This document shows positions 61,025 through 64,000 of a stretch of DNA of 64,000 bases, one piece after another. Within the stretch, counting starts at the first letter, position 1. Every line of letters starts with the position of its first letter. The notes beneath the pieces were generated by a model, which saw only the letters and a list, made by a program, of their open reading frames with translations, was not told where the DNA came from and made no database searches. The translations under genes were made by a program, and so were the position numbers. The DNA is from Streptomyces sp. CB02414. Lineage in GTDB: Bacteria > Actinomycetota > Actinomycetes > Streptomycetales > Streptomycetaceae. The stretch is taken from assembly GCF_001905385.1 (NCBI RefSeq), contig NZ_LIPF01000003.1, forward strand, positions 62,001-126,000, in the 5' to 3' direction.

Positions 61025-62491
61025 GTGGCGGAGGAGCTCACCCCGGAGAACCCGGAGACCCCGGACGAGACCGAGGAGCCGATCAAGCAGCGCAAGAACG
61101 GCCTGTACCCGGGCGTGTCCGACGAGCTGGCCGAGAACATGAAGTCCGGCTGGGCCGACACCGAGCTGCACGAGCTGGAGCCGATCGCCCAGGCCGCCGA
61201 GACCGCGGCCCGCCGCGCCGCGCTGTCCGCCCGCTTCCCCGGCGAGCGCCTGGTGATCCCCGCGGGCAACCTGAAGACCCGCTCCAACGACACGGAGTAC
61301 TCCTTCCGCGCCTCGGTCGAGTACGCGTACCTGACCGGCAACCAGACCGAGGACGGCGTCCTGGTCCTGGAGCCCAAGGGCGACGGTCACGAGGCCACGA
61401 TCTACCTCCTGCCCCGCTCGGACCGCGAGAACGGCGAGTTCTGGCTGGACGGCCAGGGCGAGCTGTGGGTCGGCCGCCGCCACTCCCTCACCGAGGCCGC
61501 GAAGCTGCACGGCATCCCCGCCTCCGACGTGCGCGAACTGGCCGGCGCCCTGCGCGAGGCCACCGGCCCCGTGCGCGTCGTGCGCGGCTACGACGCCGGC
61601 ATCGAGGCGGCCCTGACCGACAAGGTCACCGCCGAACGCGACGAGGAACTGCGCGTCTTCCTGTCCGAGGCCCGCCTGGTCAAGGACGAGTTCGAGATCG
61701 GCGAGCTGCAGAAGGCCGTCGACTCCACCGTGCGCGGCTTCGAGGACGTCGTGAAGGTCCTCGACAAGGCCGAGGCGACCAGCGAGCGCTACATCGAGGG
61801 CACCTTCTTCCTCCGCGCGCGCGTCGAGGGCAACGACGTCGGCTACGGCTCCATCTGCGCCGCCGGTCCGCACGCCTGCACCCTGCACTGGGTGCGCAAC
61901 GACGGCCCGGTCCGCTCCGGCGACCTGCTGCTGCTCGACGCGGGCGTGGAGACGCACACCTACTACACCGCGGACGTCACGCGCACGCTCCCGGTCAACG
62001 GCCGCTACACCGAGCTGCAGAAGAAGATCTACGACGCCGTGTACGACGCCCAGGAGGCGGGCATCGCGGCGGTCAAGCCGGGCGCCAAGTACCGCGACTT
62101 CCACGACGCCGCCCAGCGCGTGCTGGCCGAGCGGCTCGTCGAGTGGGGCCTGGTCGAGGGACCGGTCGAGCGCGTGCTGGAGCTGGGCCTGCAGCGCCGC
62201 TGGACACTGCACGGCACCGGTCACATGCTCGGCATGGACGTCCACGACTGCGCCGCCGCACGCGTCGAGTCGTACGTCGACGGCACGCTGGAGCCCGGCA
62301 TGGTCCTCACCGTCGAGCCCGGCCTGTACTTCCAGGCCGACGACCTGACCGTGCCCGAGGAGTACCGGGGCATCGGCGTCCGCATCGAGGACGACATCCT
62401 CGTCACCGCGGACGGCAACCGGAACCTGTCGGCCGGGCTGCCGCGCCGGTCGGACGAGGTCGAGGAGTGGATGGCCGCGCTGAAGGGCTGA
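61025..62491 (+). CDS. pepP: Xaa-Pro aminopeptidase (aminopeptidase P)
   Basis: A 488-residue M24B peptidase cleaving N-terminal residues before proline. Metal ligands are visible: DLLLLDAGVETHTYYTADVTRTLPV (two Asp), LHGTGHMLGMDVHD (His), VLTVEPGLY (Glu) and GVRIEDDILVT (Glu). The N-terminal creatinase-like domain (about 65-230) is complete. GTG 61025 is preferred because AGGAGG ends 6 nt before it; ATG 61019 directly abuts the same ribosome binding site and is too close. Terminated by the hairpin at 62510. Confidence 0.96.
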   Translation: MAEELTPENPETPDETEEPIKQRKNGLYPGVSDELAENMKSGWADTELHELEPIAQAAETAARRAALSARFPGERLVIPAGNLKTRSNDTEYSFRASVEYAYLTGNQTEDGVLVLEPKGDGHEATIYLLPRSDRENGEFWLDGQGELWVGRRHSLTEAAKLHGIPASDVRELAGALREATGPVRVVRGYDAGIEAALTDKVTAERDEELRVFLSEARLVKDEFEIGELQKAVDSTVRGFEDVVKVLDKAEATSERYIEGTFFLRARVEGNDVGYGSICAAGPHACTLHWVRNDGPVRSGDLLLLDAGVETHTYYTADVTRTLPVNGRYTELQKKIYDAVYDAQEAGIAAVKPGAKYRDFHDAAQRVLAERLVEWGLVEGPVERVLELGLQRRWTLHGTGHMLGMDVHDCAAARVESYVDGTLEPGMVLTVEPGLYFQADDLTVPEEYRGIGVRIEDDILVTADGNRNLSAGLPRRSDEVEEWMAALKG

Positions 62492-62509
62492 CGCCACCGG
62501 CACACGAGA

Positions 62510-62542
62510 GACGGCCGGGCACCGCGAAGGTGCCCGGCCGTC
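62510..62542 (+). terminator. Hairpin between convergent pepP and anti-sigma-like genes
   Basis: GACGGCCGGGCACC (62510-62523) pairs perfectly with GGTGCCCGGCCGTC (62529-62542) around GCGAA. Confidence 0.88.
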
Positions 62543-62567
62543 GGCATGCCAACGGGTGTCGACGGAG

Positions 62568-63029
62568 TCATACCGCCACCAGCGGTGTGTCCTCCCGCCA
62601 CTTGAGGATCTTGTCGAAGCTCACCACGGACCCGGACCGGCCCGGCGTGCTCCCGATGTGGACGTGGTCGGCGAGTTCACGGATGAGACACAGACCCCGT
62701 CCACTCTCCGCCTCGACCGGCGGCGCTGGAGGCAGTACGCCCGCCCCCGTGCCACCGGCGGGAAAGCCCGGGCCGGTGTCGGCGACCTCGATACGGCACC
62801 GTTCACCGTCGAGGTAGGCCGTGACGCGGTACGCCTCCGAGGGGCCGCCGGGCTCGTCGTCGCCGCCGTGCTCGACGGCGTTGGCACAGGCCTCGCTCAG
62901 GGCGACGGAGAGGTCGAAGGAGATGTCCGGGTCGACGCCCGCGGTCTCCATGGTGCCGATCAGCAGGCGTCGGGCCAGGGGCACGCTCGCAGCCTCGCGC
63001 CGCAGATGGAGTGACCACCAGATGCTCAT
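62568..63029 (-). CDS. HATPase (GHKL) anti-sigma factor-like protein
   Basis: A 153-residue RsbW-like protein: VPLARRLLIGTMETAGVDPDISFDLSVALSEACANAVEHGG (N box EACANAVEHG), CRIEVADTGPGFP (G1), and ESGRGLCLIRELADHVHIGS (G2), with VVSFDKILKW at the end. All ATP-lid motifs are intact, so kinase activity on a STAS protein is plausible. It is convergent with pepP; no adjacent sigma or STAS gene. Start ATG 63027-63029. Confidence 0.92.
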   Translation of the reverse strand: MSIWWSLHLRREAASVPLARRLLIGTMETAGVDPDISFDLSVALSEACANAVEHGGDDEPGGPSEAYRVTAYLDGERCRIEVADTGPGFPAGGTGAGVLPPAPPVEAESGRGLCLIRELADHVHIGSTPGRSGSVVSFDKILKWREDTPLVAV

Positions 63030-63251
63030 GCTCCAGCCTCCCGGCCGCGGCTCGACATACCGTTACGTATTGCCCCTCGTATCCGGACGTAAGCGCCCTG
63101 TCCGCGCCGGACCGCCCGAACGGCGGATGCGTCCCTGCCGCCGATCGGTGTATGCGGGGCAACTCGCACCCAACGATGATCTTCCGGTCGTACGGCATCT
63201 TGTGGACCTGCCGTACGGGACGGGTGGCGCCAGTGCGATGATGAGGCCGCC

Positions 63252-64000
63252 ATGACTGCCCCCCACCCGCCAACGACGTGCTCCGGAAACGATCTCCGGA
63301 TCCTGCGGGCCGCGGTGTTCGCCGCGGTCTGCGTCGTGCTGGCCGCGGCGGGGCACACTCTCGCCTCCTGCGCCGGCGTCCCGCTGTGGTCGCTGGGCGC
63401 GGGATTCCTCGGGGCGGTCCTGGTCGCCGCGCCCCTCGCCGGACGCGAACGTTCGCTGCCCGGCATCGCGGTGCTGCTCACCGTCGGCCAGACGGCTCTG
63501 CACACCCTCTTCGGCCTGGGCCAGCACGGCACCACGGCGGTCACGGCCGCAGGCGCGGCCACGGGGGGTTCGGGTGCGCCGTCCGACGCCTCACTGATCC
63601 AGCAGGCCGCACGACTGGTCTGCGGGACCACCGCAGCGGCGATCAGTCCGGCCGAGGCCCAGCGCATCCTCACCGACGCGCGGATCGCCCCGGCCGCCGG
63701 CGCCCACTCCGGCGCCGCGCACCAGCCCGCCGACGCACTGGCCGGCACCTCCGCCGCCCTGCTGCCGTCCCTGCCGATGCTGCTCGGTCACGTCCTCGCC
63801 GCCCTGGCCGCCGGCTGGCTGCTGCGCCGCGGGGACCTCGCCCTGGCACGGCTGATCGAACTGTCGGCGCAGTCGGCCCACTCGGTGGCCGAGGCGGCCT
63901 TCGTCCGCGCCCTGCGCGCGGCGCTCTCCCTGGTGCGCGCGCTGCACGCCGGTCTCGCCGGCGCTCCCGGCAAGGGCCCGCGCCCGCCGCGTGCCGCCGA
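63252..64000 (+). CDS. Multi-pass integral membrane protein (partial, runs off the window)
   Basis: ATG 63252 begins MTAPHPPTTCSGNDLRILRAAVFAAVCVVLAAAGHTLASC; at least 249 codons are present before the window ends. Helices lie at about 18-38, 44-64, 72-92 and 170-195, the first three closely packed. A His occurs in LAAAGHTLASCAG, in TALHTLFGLGQHG and in LLGHVLAALAAGW, which could form a metal site in the membrane (family unclear). No recognised family; a copper-linked role is possible but not shown. Confidence 0.8.
   Translation, partial: MTAPHPPTTCSGNDLRILRAAVFAAVCVVLAAAGHTLASCAGVPLWSLGAGFLGAVLVAAPLAGRERSLPGIAVLLTVGQTALHTLFGLGQHGTTAVTAAGAATGGSGAPSDASLIQQAARLVCGTTAAAISPAEAQRILTDARIAPAAGAHSGAAHQPADALAGTSAALLPSLPMLLGHVLAALAAGWLLRRGDLALARLIELSAQSAHSVAEAAFVRALRAALSLVRALHAGLAGAPGKGPRPPRAA

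Overview
The window is chromosomal DNA of a Streptomyces (high-GC actinobacterium). Third codon positions are almost always G or C, GTG starts are common, and the content is typical of the genus: a dnaX/SRP RNA pair, tandem SigF- and SigN-type sigma factors, a NepA-like spore wall protein, GAF-ANTAR proteins, a subtilisin-inhibitor-like protein and SpoIIE-type phosphatases. From memory, the gene order resembles the core chromosome of S. coelicolor from dnaX down towards pepP. No plasmid, prophage, insertion sequence or CRISPR array was seen.

Layout. 1-4.1 kb: dnaX (partial), SRP RNA, tRNA-Ser(GGA), a membrane protein, then an SDR gene and a LysR gene both broken by several single-base frameshifts. 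4.2-6.0 kb: CopC-CopD fusion. 6.1-11.6 kb: an iron-box-controlled divergent locus (penicillin-acylase family enzyme, IucB-like acyltransferase, cupin and SDR on one side; ferric-siderophore reductase on the other), then an HhH-GPD protein. 12-20 kb: small membrane and secreted proteins, upp, tadA with its usual partner, tRNA-Ser(CGA), a Dabb protein and the two sigma factors. 20.3-24.4 kb: MarR regulator, a DHA2 transporter with a carboxypeptidase-regulatory-like tail, and a YceI protein with the same extra domain. 24.4-29.4 kb: two GAF-ANTAR proteins, a STAS protein, a PPOX-fold protein, TetR and an MFS exporter with a striking operator. 29.5-35.1 kb: a two-component system with a GT2-GtrA protein and an ArnT/PMT-like glycosyltransferase. 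35-41.7 kb: amidohydrolase, DUF2797, HxlR, a class B PBP, an LAxTG surface protein, tRNA-Arg(ACG), tRNA-Ser(GCT) and a protease inhibitor. 41.9-49.4 kb: a 1472-residue degenerate PAS/kinase/receiver protein, acyl-CoA ligase, ECF sigma factor and nepA-like gene. 49.8-64 kb: prim-pol protein, broken DJ-1/PfpI gene, tRNA-Ser(TGA), HtrA protease, GDPD, two HATPase anti-sigma-like proteins, SEC-C protein, a second small prim-pol protein, a SpoIIE phosphatase, pepP and a truncated membrane gene.

How the genes fit together. One theme is developmental and stress signalling by partner switching and sigma factors: SigF/SigN-type sigmas, STAS antagonist, two HATPase proteins, PP2C phosphatase, ECF sigma and a spore-wall-type secreted protein. 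A second is iron: the DtxR-type box at 10175-10193 lies between the siderophore reductase and a translationally coupled four-gene operon. A third is drug and envelope stress: MarR/DHA2/YceI, TetR/MFS, HK/RR/glycosyltransferases and PBP. The window also carries tRNA genes for GGA, CGA, GCT and TGA serine anticodons. All functional calls rest on reading the translated sequence; no database search was run.
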